64,000 bases of DNA from AP-15 sp963787425 (GCA_963787425.1 CAWBCV010000001.1:1-64000); one strand, 5' to 3'; positions 46,158 to 55,297 are shown, counted from the stretch's first letter. Notes: generated by a model from the letters alone, not told the origin. Translations and numbers: made by a program.

Positions 46158-47207
46158 ATGATTGACGCAGAGCCACTCGCTACATGCGACGAATTAATCC
46201 GGAACCCAGAGATGCAGCGGCCCCATGTCGTGATTTTGGGCGCCGGATCAAGTGTAGCGGCGTGCCCTGAGGGAGATAAGAATGGTCGCCGGCTGCCGAC
46301 CATGGAAAACTTCGTCGAGATTCTCGGACTTGGCGCTCTACTTGCAAAACACGGGATCATAAATACACGCGAAAACTTCGAGGCTCTATACAGCAGTTTG
46401 TATTTGGATCACTCGCAGTCGGGTCTAACACGCGAAATTGAAACTGCCGTCCACAATTATTTTTCGTCTTTAGAACTCCCAGATCACCCTACGGCATATG
46501 ATCACCTACTGCTGTCGCTTCGGAGGAAAGATGCCGTATTCACGTTCAATTGGGACCCCTTCCTTTTTGATGCGTGGGTCCGAAATCGACGCTTCGGTCT
46601 ACCTGAAATCTTCTTCCTGCATGGCAACGTGAGGGCCGCGTATTGCTCTTCGCACCCGAACCAGTGGGGGGCGCCGTGGTGTCACTGCCCCGAGTGCCGC
46701 GCGAAATTCGTTCCAACGAAGCTGCTTTACCCTGTCAAAGTCAAAAACTACGCGTCAGATCCATTCATAGCTTCTCAATGGGACGCCGCCAGATGGTTTT
46801 TGCAGAACGCCTTTACTCTGACGATCTTCGGCTACGGCGCACCTGCCAACGATGCCGAGGCTTTCAATTTGATGAAAACTCCTTGGAATGGGACGCGGCA
46901 GAGGCTCATAGAGCACGTTGAAATAATCGATGTGAAACCCCAAGCCTCGCTTTATGAGACTTGGAAGCCATTTATCTCATACCATCATTACATGTGCCGT
47001 TCGTGTTTCTATCAGTCCTTTATAGCAAACTATCCACGACGCAGCGCAGAAGCATTATATATCCCATCCACTCAAGGCCGACCGGCAGAGCAGTTTCCAC
47101 TCCCAAGACAAGCGCGTTTCGATGAGCTGTATGCGTGGCTGGAACCCATCGCCCGGTATGAGACGGAAAAACCGTTCACGAAAACGATGGGAGAAAAAGA
47201 GGCTTGA
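46158..47207 (+). CDS. SIR2-like domain protein with internal zinc-knuckle cysteines
   Basis: The 349-residue product opens with a Rossmann-type nucleotide motif VVILGAGSSVAA (GAGSS, 28-32), followed by TFNWDPFLFDAW (129-140) in the place of the TxN(Y/W)D motif and LHGN (His155) in the place of the catalytic HG of sirtuins, and LTIFGYGAPANDAE (221-234) like the SIR2 GYSxxD strand. A Cys163...CxCxxC cluster (175, 177, 180) could bind zinc. SIR2-like domains of this type act as NAD+-degrading effectors in several antiphage systems (for example Thoeris ThsA and DSR), so abortive defence is a fair inference, not shown. ATG 46158 follows CAGGATCG. GC is near 47-50%, well below the flanks. Confidence 0.75.
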   Translation: MIDAEPLATCDELIRNPEMQRPHVVILGAGSSVAACPEGDKNGRRLPTMENFVEILGLGALLAKHGIINTRENFEALYSSLYLDHSQSGLTREIETAVHNYFSSLELPDHPTAYDHLLLSLRRKDAVFTFNWDPFLFDAWVRNRRFGLPEIFFLHGNVRAAYCSSHPNQWGAPWCHCPECRAKFVPTKLLYPVKVKNYASDPFIASQWDAARWFLQNAFTLTIFGYGAPANDAEAFNLMKTPWNGTRQRLIEHVEIIDVKPQASLYETWKPFISYHHYMCRSCFYQSFIANYPRRSAEALYIPSTQGRPAEQFPLPRQARFDELYAWLEPIARYETEKPFTKTMGEKEA

Positions 47208-47351
47208 GTGATTTTCTGCATCTTGTGTTTCTGCGTCGTCGCCGCGTTGCCGTCAAAGGTCGCAAAAGCGATCGTCTGGAAACTCGGCAATCACATTTTA
47301 GCAATCGCGGCGTCGTAGTTCCTTGAGAATAAAGCGGACAAGAGCCGTAGC

Positions 47352-48029
47352 ATGTTCGAGCGTCGTCGACGAAAGTATATGGGTTATACAATTGGGCAGT
47401 TGCTCTTTTCGAGCCGCTGGGTTATCCGCCGAGGGTGGACGCATATCGCCTCCGCACCATCGGCCTTTGATGCGGTCGAGCTGGTGGATGGGATCATCGA
47501 CGCGGTCGAGACGGAACGGTTGCTCCAGGGCGACCCGCATGCCGTCGCCAGTCTTAGCGAGGCCCGGCCGGGGAGGAACGAAGCGATCAATGGGAAGAAC
47601 CCGTCGCCCGCTACACTCGCGGAAAACCTCGCGAGGGCGTCCTTGGCTGTAAAGCGCGATCTTGCTGAACTCCGCGGAGCACAATCGGTCGGCGACCCTG
47701 CGCCGAAACCGCCGGATGGGATCGAACTTGATCACAAGAACGAAACAGAAGCCGCTGCTCATGCTAACGCGAGCCTGTCGCCCGACGTCGATGCCTTCCT
47801 AAAATACCCGTCGATTGCTGCGCTGAGGCAGGAGGAACGCGTATTATCGCTCAAACTAGCGGAGCAAGTCGCGGATGATCCCGAAGTGTTCCGAACGGCT
47901 GCTGGCGCGACCGGCAAAATAGAGGCCACCGACAGCCGAAGTGGATCATCCTTGCGAGATGATGAGCGTAGTCCTCCCCTGTGGGATGCGTTGAAGGGTA
48001 TTCAAAATACACATGATATAATATATTAG
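47352..48029 (+). CDS. Hypothetical protein, unrecognised
   Basis: A 225-codon frame downstream of the SIR2-like gene, separated by 144 bases. The N-terminal half (YTIGQLLFSSRWVIRRGW, then FDAVELVDGIIDAVETERLL) and a later helix pair (VDAFLKYPSIAALRQEE, LKLAEQVADDPEVFRTAAG) look like folded protein, joined by a polar linker. No family recognised. A minus-strand frame overlaps, but the plus frame has better amino-acid composition. The start could be 47352 or 47379. It may be the partner of the SIR2 protein or an unrelated passenger. Confidence 0.4.
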   Translation: MFERRRRKYMGYTIGQLLFSSRWVIRRGWTHIASAPSAFDAVELVDGIIDAVETERLLQGDPHAVASLSEARPGRNEAINGKNPSPATLAENLARASLAVKRDLAELRGAQSVGDPAPKPPDGIELDHKNETEAAAHANASLSPDVDAFLKYPSIAALRQEERVLSLKLAEQVADDPEVFRTAAGATGKIEATDSRSGSSLRDDERSPPLWDALKGIQNTHDIIY

Positions 48030-48120
48030 TCAAAAAAGGCGAAATAAAAATATTTAAAATAATTATAATGGGATTGAAAGATGGAGAGTTTGTCGCTTCT
48101 ACTTTATCGGCGAAAATTCT

Positions 48121-48438
48121 TTGGTGCGCTCGATATCGAAACAAGAATATCTTACCTCTAGAGCAGAAACGGCAGCATTTTTGCTCTATATTGTTGATAA
48201 ATTTCTGAGGAAGTTCCTTGCAGTTAATGAACGAGCGGTTCTCATGCCGGTAGTTGAATATCATATAAAGCAGGAACTCACAACCATTGGCTACGATCGG
48301 GTCGAGTTGTCCAAGTTGTTCGAGGAAAGATATGCCGAGTATGTAAAATATGACAGGTGGAGCATAGAAATAAACCAAGAAGGTAGGCCATTGTTTTGGG
48401 ATTTTTCGAAACGAATCAGTAATATATATTCTAGGTAA
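48121..48438 (+). CDS. Hypothetical protein in a strongly AT-rich segment, possibly a fragment
   Basis: A 105-codon frame beginning at a TTG: VRSISKQEYLTSRAETAAFL, LYIVDKFLRKFLAVNER and the end WDFSKRISNIYSR. The composition is that of a helical, charged protein. Surrounding sequence 48000-48480 is only about one-third GC, far from the host, and the frame is closed by TAA at 48055-48057, with no good start or ribosome site, so this may be the 3' end of a foreign gene. No homologue recognised. Confidence 0.4.
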   Translation: MVRSISKQEYLTSRAETAAFLLYIVDKFLRKFLAVNERAVLMPVVEYHIKQELTTIGYDRVELSKLFEERYAEYVKYDRWSIEINQEGRPLFWDFSKRISNIYSR

Positions 48439-48861
48439 TGGACAAAATTATTTATTCAATTTGCTTCTAACGACGATGTTGCTCAAAAAAATTGACGATT
48501 GGGATCTTCCGCGTCTGTTAAGAGGCGAGTAGTGGTGAGCGTGACCGGTGATAATCTGCCTCCAATTACGGCGCCAATTACGGGTGACAGTTTACGCCAA
48601 TTACGGGTGACAGTTTACTTTCCAGAACGATTAAAACGCCTTTGGCTCTCGCGTCCCGCTCCAGCTCGATGTTGCGCCGTGACCCGTATGGTTGCTTCAT
48701 CGAGTGATCCGGCGAGAGCGTGAACGAGAGCACCTCCAAGAGCGGAAGGTCAGCGCATCTGCCGGAACCGCGTCGGCCCGTGGCCAGCCTTCCCGAAGGC
48801 GGTCGAATGGGGTTCCGTGCCCGGCCCGCTCTGTCGACAGCCGGCGCGAGACTTACGATCC
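48439..48861. other. Right border of the accessory block; repeats, no supported gene
   Basis: The first 60 bases are AT-rich. At 48562-48618 come repeated copies of an IS-end-like motif. From 48619 GC rises to host level; the minus-strand frame (MKQPYGSRRNIELERDARAK near 48600-48690) has protein-like character but no family. No RNA gene seen. Confidence 0.5.
48573..48618. repeat. 23-bp tandem repeat containing the right inverted repeat
   Basis: Two perfect copies of a 23-base unit (48573-48595 and 48596-48618), each ending in TTACGGGTGACAGTTTAC, with a third decayed copy starting near 48560. Multiple copies of a terminal motif are a feature of some insertion-sequence ends (for example the IS21 group), but the family is not identified here. 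Confidence 0.75.
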
Positions 48862-50985
48862 CTACCTCCCGCCGCCCGGCTTGGCCTCGCGCAATGGGGT
48901 GCCGCTTTCGGCGAGTTGACGCAGCAGGGGCGCGGGGGCCCAGCGCTCGCCATATTGCTGGTGCCAGGCCTGGATCTGGCGGTAGACCTCGCCCACGCCA
49001 ATACCGTCGGCCCAGTACATCAGCCCGCCGCGGTAGCGCGGAAAGCCAAAGCCGTTGAGCCACATTACATCGATGTCGCTGGCGCGGTAGGCTTTGCCTT
49101 CTTCGAGGATCTTGCAGGCCTCGTTGACCGAGGCGAAGAGCAGCCGGCGGAGGATCTCCTCGCCGGTAAAGCTGCGTTGCTCGATCCCCATTTCGGCCGC
49201 CTTTTCCTTGATGATGCGCGCGACCTCGGGGTCGGGATGCGGGGTGCGGTCGCCCTTCTCGTAGTGGAACCAGCCGGCCCCGGTCTTTTGCCCCAGACGT
49301 CCCATTTCGACGATCGCGTCGGCAATCGGCATTTTGCGGTAGTTGGGGTTCTCCGCCGCGCGCCGCTGGCGGCTGTCATAGCCGATGTCGAGACCCGACA
49401 AATCGGCCGTCGCAAACGGCCCGATCGGATAGCCGAAATCGACCATCACGTTGTCGACCTGCTCGGGCAATGCCCCTTCCTCGACCATGATGTTCATCTC
49501 GGTCCCGAACGGGGTGCGGCTGCGGTTGGCGACAAAGCCGTCGCCATTGCCCGCCATCGCGCTGATCTTGCCGATCTTGCGCCCGAGATCCATCGCCGTC
49601 GCCAAGGTGTCGGGCGCGCTCTTGGCCCCCTTCACGACCTCGAACAGTTTCATGACGTTGGCCGGAGCGAAGAAATGCGTGCCGGCGACGTCCTGCGGCC
49701 GCTTCGTCGCGTTTGCCATGATGTCGATGTCGATGCCCGAGGTATTCGTGTATAGCAGTGCGCCCGGTTTCATGACCTCGTCGAGCTTTTTGAACACCTC
49801 CTCCTTGACCGGAATGCGCTCGAACACCGCCTCGATCAGGACGTCGCATTGGGCGATGTCGTCATAGCTGGTCACCGGCTCGATCAGCGCCATCCGGCGG
49901 TTCATCTCGGCCTCGCTGAGGCTGCCGCGCCTGACGCTGGTTTCGTAATTGCTGCGGATGCGCGCGATGCCGCGGTCGAGCGCCTCCTGGCTCGCTTCGA
50001 GAAGCTTCACCGGAAAGCCGAACTCGGCAAAGCTCATCGAGATGCCGCCGCCCATCGTGCCGGCGCCGACGATCGCCGCGGTCTTGATCGGGCGCAGAGG
50101 TGTGTCGCGCGGGATATCGGGCAATTTGGCGACCTCGCGCTCGGCGAAGAAGGCGTAGCGCAAAGCGCGCGCCTCGGCGGAATTTTCGAGCTCGTCGAAC
50201 AGTTCGCGCTCGCGCCTGATACCATCCTCGAACGGCAGGCTGCACGCCGCCTCGACGGCGGCGATGCAATTGTAGGGGGCCTTCTGGTTGCGGGCGCGCC
50301 GCGCGATCGACTTCCGCATCGCGTCAAAAATGCCGGGGTCGGCCTTGGCCTCGGCCAATTTGTCGTCACGGTTGCGGATGCGCGGCAATGGCCGGATGTC
50401 GGCGACGCGGCGCGCCATCGCGATCGCCGCCTCGCGCAAATCGGCGCCCCCCTCGACCAGGTCGTCGATGATGCCGAGCCGTCTTGCTTCGTCGGCTGGA
50501 ACGTGGCGGCCCGACACGATCATCTCCAGCGCCGCTTTCGGGCCGATCAAGCGCGGCAGCCGCTGGGTGCCGCCGCTCCCGGGTAGAATTCCGATCAACA
50601 CCTCGGGCAGGCCCACCTTGGCGCTCGGCACGGCGATCCGGTAATGCGCGGCAAGCGCGATCTCGAGCCCACCCCCAAGCGCATAACCATGGATGGCCGC
50701 AACGAGCGGTTTGGCGCTGGCATCGAGGATCTGGTGCAGACGCCTGCCCGGAACCGGCGGCGGACGGTTGGTGCCGAACTGGCGGATGTCGGCACCGGCG
50801 ATAAAGCTGCGGCCGGCACCGATCAACACCATCGCCTTGATCGCGGGGTCAGCATTGCCGTGCTCGACATTCTCCACGATGCCCTCGGGCACCCCCGGGC
50901 TCAGCGCATTGACCGGCGGGTTGTCGACCGTAATAACGCCGATCCCATCCACATTCTCGAAGCGAACCAATCCGCCTTCGGCCAT
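48862..50985 (-). CDS. Enoyl-CoA hydratase / 3-hydroxyacyl-CoA dehydrogenase (FadB/FadJ type)
   Basis: A 707-residue bifunctional beta-oxidation enzyme. The N-terminal crotonase domain has SFIAGADIRQF near 62, HGYALGGGLEIAL near 92 and LPEVLIGILPGSGGTQRLPR near 117 with both catalytic Glu positions. The dehydrogenase part has the NAD-binding AAIVGAGTMGGGISMSFAEFG near 297, the catalytic-His segment THFFAPANVMKL near 427 and two C-terminal HAD domains. It hydrates trans-2-enoyl-CoA and oxidises the product to 3-ketoacyl-CoA. ATG 50985 follows CGGAGGAGACGAT; the frame upstream to 51132 is not used. A second copy of its last 400 bases lies at 44831-45243. Confidence 0.95.
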   Translation of the reverse strand: MAEGGLVRFENVDGIGVITVDNPPVNALSPGVPEGIVENVEHGNADPAIKAMVLIGAGRSFIAGADIRQFGTNRPPPVPGRRLHQILDASAKPLVAAIHGYALGGGLEIALAAHYRIAVPSAKVGLPEVLIGILPGSGGTQRLPRLIGPKAALEMIVSGRHVPADEARRLGIIDDLVEGGADLREAAIAMARRVADIRPLPRIRNRDDKLAEAKADPGIFDAMRKSIARRARNQKAPYNCIAAVEAACSLPFEDGIRRERELFDELENSAEARALRYAFFAEREVAKLPDIPRDTPLRPIKTAAIVGAGTMGGGISMSFAEFGFPVKLLEASQEALDRGIARIRSNYETSVRRGSLSEAEMNRRMALIEPVTSYDDIAQCDVLIEAVFERIPVKEEVFKKLDEVMKPGALLYTNTSGIDIDIMANATKRPQDVAGTHFFAPANVMKLFEVVKGAKSAPDTLATAMDLGRKIGKISAMAGNGDGFVANRSRTPFGTEMNIMVEEGALPEQVDNVMVDFGYPIGPFATADLSGLDIGYDSRQRRAAENPNYRKMPIADAIVEMGRLGQKTGAGWFHYEKGDRTPHPDPEVARIIKEKAAEMGIEQRSFTGEEILRRLLFASVNEACKILEEGKAYRASDIDVMWLNGFGFPRYRGGLMYWADGIGVGEVYRQIQAWHQQYGERWAPAPLLRQLAESGTPLREAKPGGGR

Positions 50986-51416
50986 ATCGTCTCCTCCGTC
51001 GTACACATTCCAGCTTGCGATACGCCGGATCTTCGATGCATAGCTGTGGCGGGGCCGATCCCGTCGGCACTCGATCCGGCACCAAGTCAAACAATATCGG
51101 CTTGAGGATCTTCGCAACGCAAGCGGCATCACGAAGCGGCAGCGCTTGGTTTCGGTGCGGCGGCTGGGTCGAATTGGCTCGCGGCTAGCAATTCAGGCTC
51201 GCAAGGGGAGCAATTGTGATTGCTTTCCGAGTCCGGGGTCCAATCCGGAAAGTAGCATCCCTGAACTCAACACCTCAAACGGCTCGTGAGCCTCGCCAGG
51301 GGCCTCAGGCACGGCAGCTGTCCCCTGACCGCATCCGGTTCGGGGATCGGCCCAGAATACGTCCGGGCAGAGAGCATGACGCGAAAATACGAGAGGACCA
51401 GCTGATCCCGGTGGGC
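50986..51416. other. Intergenic stretch with one possible hairpin
   Basis: No coding frame is convincing. A hairpin with arms CTTTCCG and CGGAAAG lies near 51222-51250 without a T tract; it could help end the glycosylation cluster transcript from the right. The promoter for the minus-strand FadB-like gene should be just right of 50985. Confidence 0.45.
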
Positions 51417-52961
51417 TCAATACGGGGAAAGCGGCGAGAACGGGAGAAGCGCGCTGCGCACATCGGACGGGACACCCATGCTCCACACTTTGTACAGCAG
51501 TAGCACATAATGGCTGCAAAGGATCCCGAGGAGGCATGACCCCGCCGCAGCGATGCGCAACCGGCGGCGCCAGACATCGGTGGTCTCAGCGGAGGCGATG
51601 GAAGTCCACCGATATCCGATGAGGGCCGCCAAGGTCATGAACGGCGCCAAGTCCAACCGGTAGCGCAGAGCAAGATAGATCGCCGTGAAGATCAGGAACA
51701 CAGCGCAACCATGTCCAATCAGCGTCAGGCGCAATATCGCTACTGGGCGCGAGCATAGCTCCGGCTTCCACCATAGGCTGAAAAGACCCGTACTGGCGAA
51801 GAAGAGCGTGATCGGATTGGTGAGCAACGGCGTGACTGGTGGCGCTTCGATGCCCTGATAACGGGCATGCAGGAACTCGGCAAATGGCGATACCGTCTTC
51901 AACAGCCACGGAATCCCAGTCAGATAATAGAGAGCGCCTATCCACAGGCGGCCGAGGTTGAACTCGCCGTAGTCGCGGAGCACCTCAAGCCCGTTCGTTT
52001 GACTTTTTCCATAGGTAGCATACTGCAGGTCTACAAATGTGAAAGGATTGCCCCAACGCTCAAAATTGATCACGCCGGCAATTGCAGCCACCGCGCCCAG
52101 GATCAGGATCGGCAGCACTGTGCGCCGATCACCAAACGCAGCCGCCCGGATGAGCCTCGAAAGGTTCGCGGCCCTCGCCGATATCGATCGCGCGGCGGCG
52201 TCGCGGCGGGGCCAGTCTAGCGCTGCCCGCAATATCAGAAGGATAGTGCCCACATAAAGTGCCACGCCGGTTGTGGGCCGCGTCAGAAGCGACAAGCCCG
52301 CACAGAGCGCCATCCAGGCCAGGTCGCGGCCGCGCAGGTCGCTTCCAGTGAATGCCGCACGCACGATAATCAGGTTGAAAGCAGCCGCCATCACTGCCGC
52401 CCAAAGGATAGGCTCGTGATAGATCCACGCCACGGCAAGTGTGTAAAGCTGCGGCCCGCTGAGCACAGTCGCCGCTACCATTACCATGAGCAGGTGGGGG
52501 TCTTGACCAGCGCCCGGCAGGCTGTTGTGGACGTGCAGCAACATCCGCAACTGCAAGGCAACGAAGGCAACCGTTGCCGCGAGGCAGGATAGTCTGGCCA
52601 ATCGAGCCTGGGTGACATCGGTGAACGGCATCGCCACGAGCCGCAAGAGTGCCGGGAAAACCCCGAAATAAGTGTAGGTCTTACCATTTCGGGTAAATGC
52701 CTCCGAGTAGGCCTCCGATTTGATTGCCTCGGGATCTACGGTGAATTCACCGTGAAGCAAATGGATCAGCATATTGCCAAAAGCCTTGCCGAACATTTCC
52801 GGCGCAAAGAGCTGGAAGGTTCCGTTACTCAATAAAAAAACGTAATAAAAACCGACGACGACCAGAAGCGCCCCGAAGCTGATCGGATTTGCCAAAGCCG
52901 AGACAATCGTGCCCGACTTCCTACAGCCGATTAAACTGATACTGGCCAGATCTCTTCGCAT
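51417..52961 (-). CDS. Polytopic membrane protein, GT-C glycosyltransferase-like (paralogue A)
   Basis: A 514-residue protein with about 10-11 hydrophobic helices. It is clearly paralogous to the 57002-58537 product: both share FLLSNGTFQLF near 45, YFGVFPALLRL near 98, LSGPQLYTL and IYHEPILW near 165-180, RWGNPFTFVD near 310 and YRLDLAPF/YRFDFAPF near the end. The arrangement (large loop after helix 1 with acidic residues, many helices) is that of polyprenyl-phosphate-sugar-dependent GT-C enzymes, but no DD/DE catalytic pair is obvious. Last gene of the cluster; it follows the DPM1-like GT2 gene by 289 bases in which I see nothing. Confidence 0.7.
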   Translation of the reverse strand: MRRDLASISLIGCRKSGTIVSALANPISFGALLVVVGFYYVFLLSNGTFQLFAPEMFGKAFGNMLIHLLHGEFTVDPEAIKSEAYSEAFTRNGKTYTYFGVFPALLRLVAMPFTDVTQARLARLSCLAATVAFVALQLRMLLHVHNSLPGAGQDPHLLMVMVAATVLSGPQLYTLAVAWIYHEPILWAAVMAAAFNLIIVRAAFTGSDLRGRDLAWMALCAGLSLLTRPTTGVALYVGTILLILRAALDWPRRDAAARSISARAANLSRLIRAAAFGDRRTVLPILILGAVAAIAGVINFERWGNPFTFVDLQYATYGKSQTNGLEVLRDYGEFNLGRLWIGALYYLTGIPWLLKTVSPFAEFLHARYQGIEAPPVTPLLTNPITLFFASTGLFSLWWKPELCSRPVAILRLTLIGHGCAVFLIFTAIYLALRYRLDLAPFMTLAALIGYRWTSIASAETTDVWRRRLRIAAAGSCLLGILCSHYVLLLYKVWSMGVPSDVRSALLPFSPLSPY

Positions 52962-53250
52962 AGCCCAGGGTTTGAACAGGGTGGTTCGCTTAGAGGGTAG
53001 GGCTGCTGCGCAATATTGTCGAAGGCTCCGTAATCAGCTCTGGGGGTAAGAGGTGCAAGCCCGTTGTCCATCGGAGCAAAGGGTTGGACCCAGATGAGAG
53101 CGACGAGGTCGGCCACTCAATCGTAATGCGATGGCGCGCCGCGGCCCCCGAACCGGTCTTGGTGGCTGACGGAGAGGCAAAGCGGCCGGAGCGACGATAA
53201 CACCCGAGCGGCGCGTCACTTGTTCCCGCCAAGCGAATTGTGCAACTGGT

Positions 53251-54123
53251 TCATCTGTGTTGTATCCGGAACTTGAAAAGATAAATCAATGCCTTGAGGC
53301 CGTCTACCCAGTTGATTTTCTTCCCCTCATCGTAGGTGCGGCCATAATAGCTGATCCCCACCTCGTAAATTCGCCACCGTCGCGCGCGCGCGATCTGTGC
53401 AGATATTTCAATCTCGATGCCAAAACCGTCGGAGGTAAGTTTGAGGTCCTTTGAGACCTGCTGTGTAAACATTTTATAACATACTTCAACGTCAGACAAC
53501 ATCTGATTGTATAATAAGTTGAATAAAACTGAGATAAGCCGGTTGCCGAGGTAATGATGGAAATACAGCGAACGATGCGGCCGGCCGTAGAAACGGGATC
53601 CGTAGACAACGTCGGCCACCTTCCGCTCTACGATTAGTGGAAGCATGCGAGACCAGTCGTTCGGGTCGTATTCGAGGTCGGCGTCTTGGATGACGACGAC
53701 ATCACCCGACGCGCTCGTCAAGCCGGTTCTAACCGCGGCGCCTTTGCCTCGGTTGCGCTCATGAAACAGCACGGTAAACGAAATCTCGGCGTGATTGGAC
53801 GGGCCATCGGCGGAGAGTTCGAGTTCGCCGTGGGCGTTCAGCGACAGTCGGCGCCAGCTCCTCTCTGATTGGCCGAGGTTTTTTCTCAGCCAATCAGAGG
53901 TGCCATCGCTCGATCTGTCGTCGACAATGACGATTTGCTTCGGGATTTCGGGCAGCGCCTTTGCCACTTCGTTCAGAATGCGCCCGATCGTTTGTACTTC
54001 ATTGTATACGGGGATCACGATCGAAAGTACAGGCGCCGGTTCCCACTCGGTAGGATTCCCGGTCACAGCCCTCTCCGAAATCCCATTCATTGCCGCTGGT
54101 GGGGGCGGCTGGTGATACGTCAT
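53251..54123 (-). CDS. GT2 family glycosyltransferase, DPM1/ArnC-like
   Basis: A 290-residue GT-A enzyme with SIVIPVYNEVQTIGRILNEV near residue 34, the nucleotide-sugar VIVDDRSSDGTSD near 64, ERNRGKGAAVRTGL near 120, and the metal-binding DADLEYDP (DxD region) near 144. These enzymes charge a polyprenyl phosphate with a sugar that GT-C membrane enzymes then use, which fits the polytopic neighbours. Its ATG overlaps the stop of the flippase-like gene (ATGA), so they are translationally coupled. Confidence 0.92.
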   Translation of the reverse strand: MTYHQPPPPAAMNGISERAVTGNPTEWEPAPVLSIVIPVYNEVQTIGRILNEVAKALPEIPKQIVIVDDRSSDGTSDWLRKNLGQSERSWRRLSLNAHGELELSADGPSNHAEISFTVLFHERNRGKGAAVRTGLTSASGDVVVIQDADLEYDPNDWSRMLPLIVERKVADVVYGSRFYGRPHRSLYFHHYLGNRLISVLFNLLYNQMLSDVEVCYKMFTQQVSKDLKLTSDGFGIEIEISAQIARARRWRIYEVGISYYGRTYDEGKKINWVDGLKALIYLFKFRIQHR

Positions 54124-55100
54124 TGGCCAGCCTTCCCGTCATCGGTTGGTCGCCTTAATATGGTGTAAAGAGCCGCTCCAGAGCCGTGTACGATAATCGC
54201 GGCCGCGATCACGGCGAGGGGGAGCAGCAGGCAGAGCTGCGCCAGAGTTGCCGCAGCGATGCCGAGCGCACGAGCACCGCCGGCAAATTCGACCGCCAGT
54301 GCATAGGCAAATTGCAAGGTTCCGAGAAAACCGGGGCCGGACGGCACGAGCGTGCTGAGGCTCGCTGAGCCGAGAAGGACCAGGGTGTCGGAAAATCCTA
54401 AGGTCAGCCCTACCGCCTTGACGAGAAACCACAGAGTGAGCGCATCCGGCACATAGATGATGAGAGTAATCCCGATGACCTCCAATGTCCGCCACGTTCG
54501 GAGGATTTGGAACCCTTGCTGCACCATTGCCGTCCGGCCCGATAATCCCGGAAATCGTCCAACTATGCGGGACATCACGGAACCGGAAAGGTAGACGGCA
54601 GCAACCAATAAAACGCCGAACAGCACGCTGCCCGTCACCAGTACGTTTATCAGAAGCCCCGCGTTTGGCCTTGCCGCAGCGGCGAACAGCAGGCCGAATC
54701 CGAGACAGCCGATGACTGTAATCCCGTCGAACAGCCGCTCGATGACGATCGAAGTCAGCCCCCACACCCGCGACAGTCCATAGGTTTTCTTGAAGAATTC
54801 AGCGCGAAACAGTTCGCCCAGCCGCGCCGGCATCACGGCGTTCAACCCATAGCCGACCAGCAGCGCCCGCGCCACGATGGGGTAAGGAATCGCCGCAACC
54901 GGGCGCAGGATGACCTGCCACCGCCAAGCTCGAAGCGCCAAGTTCAGTGCATATATGAGCATGGCAGCTGCAACCCAGAAAGGATCGGCACCCGCCAGAG
55001 CCGCACTGACCGCTCCCAGCTGCACTCGATAAAAGGCGATCGCCAGAAAGAACAAAGTGCAGGCGAGGCCGATTACGAGCTGTATCAGACGCACCTTCAT
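54120..55100 (-). CDS. LPG-synthase-type (UPF0104) integral membrane protein, flippase-like
   Basis: A 326-residue protein with about eight helices, of the lysylphosphatidylglycerol synthase transmembrane family: ALNLALRAWRWQVILRPVAA near 52-70, LLVGYGLNAVMPARLGELFRAEFFK near 85-110, GLTSIVIERLFDGITVIG near 118-136 and LSTLVPSGPGFLGTLQFAYAL near 245-265. It has no catalytic C-terminal LPG domain; such stand-alone members are proposed to move lipid-linked substrates across the membrane. The start overlaps the TGA of an upstream GT fragment (ATGA), showing the gene pair was once coupled to a now-truncated GT-C gene. Confidence 0.9.
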   Translation of the reverse strand: MKVRLIQLVIGLACTLFFLAIAFYRVQLGAVSAALAGADPFWVAAAMLIYALNLALRAWRWQVILRPVAAIPYPIVARALLVGYGLNAVMPARLGELFRAEFFKKTYGLSRVWGLTSIVIERLFDGITVIGCLGFGLLFAAAARPNAGLLINVLVTGSVLFGVLLVAAVYLSGSVMSRIVGRFPGLSGRTAMVQQGFQILRTWRTLEVIGITLIIYVPDALTLWFLVKAVGLTLGFSDTLVLLGSASLSTLVPSGPGFLGTLQFAYALAVEFAGGARALGIAAATLAQLCLLLPLAVIAAAIIVHGSGAALYTILRRPTDDGKAGQ

Positions 55101-55279
55101 CTACGTTCGCCGTGCAGCTGGTGGGGTGAGGGGAACGCCATCGGCACGGGGATGCTCCACACCTCGTGGATCAGAAGCACGCAATGGCTGCTTACGATGC
55201 CGAACCACACCCAGCCCCACCGCAGGGATAGGCAGCTCTTGCGCCAGCTCGAAATCCTTCGGACATCGGATGCGGATGG
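55097..55279 (-). pseudogene. C-terminal fragment of a third GT-C-like paralogue
   Basis: The minus-strand frame ending in TGA 55099-55097 reads SWRKSCLSLRWGWVWFGIVS then SHCVLLIHEVWSIPVPMAF, matching the ends of the 51417 and 57002 proteins (SHYALLIHKVWSIAVPM). Only about 60 codons remain; the intact 55298-56842 gene upstream is a different family. A paralogue has been replaced or deleted leaving its tail still coupled to the flippase-like gene. Confidence 0.8.
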
Positions 55280-55297
55280 CGACGGGCTGGGCCCCAG

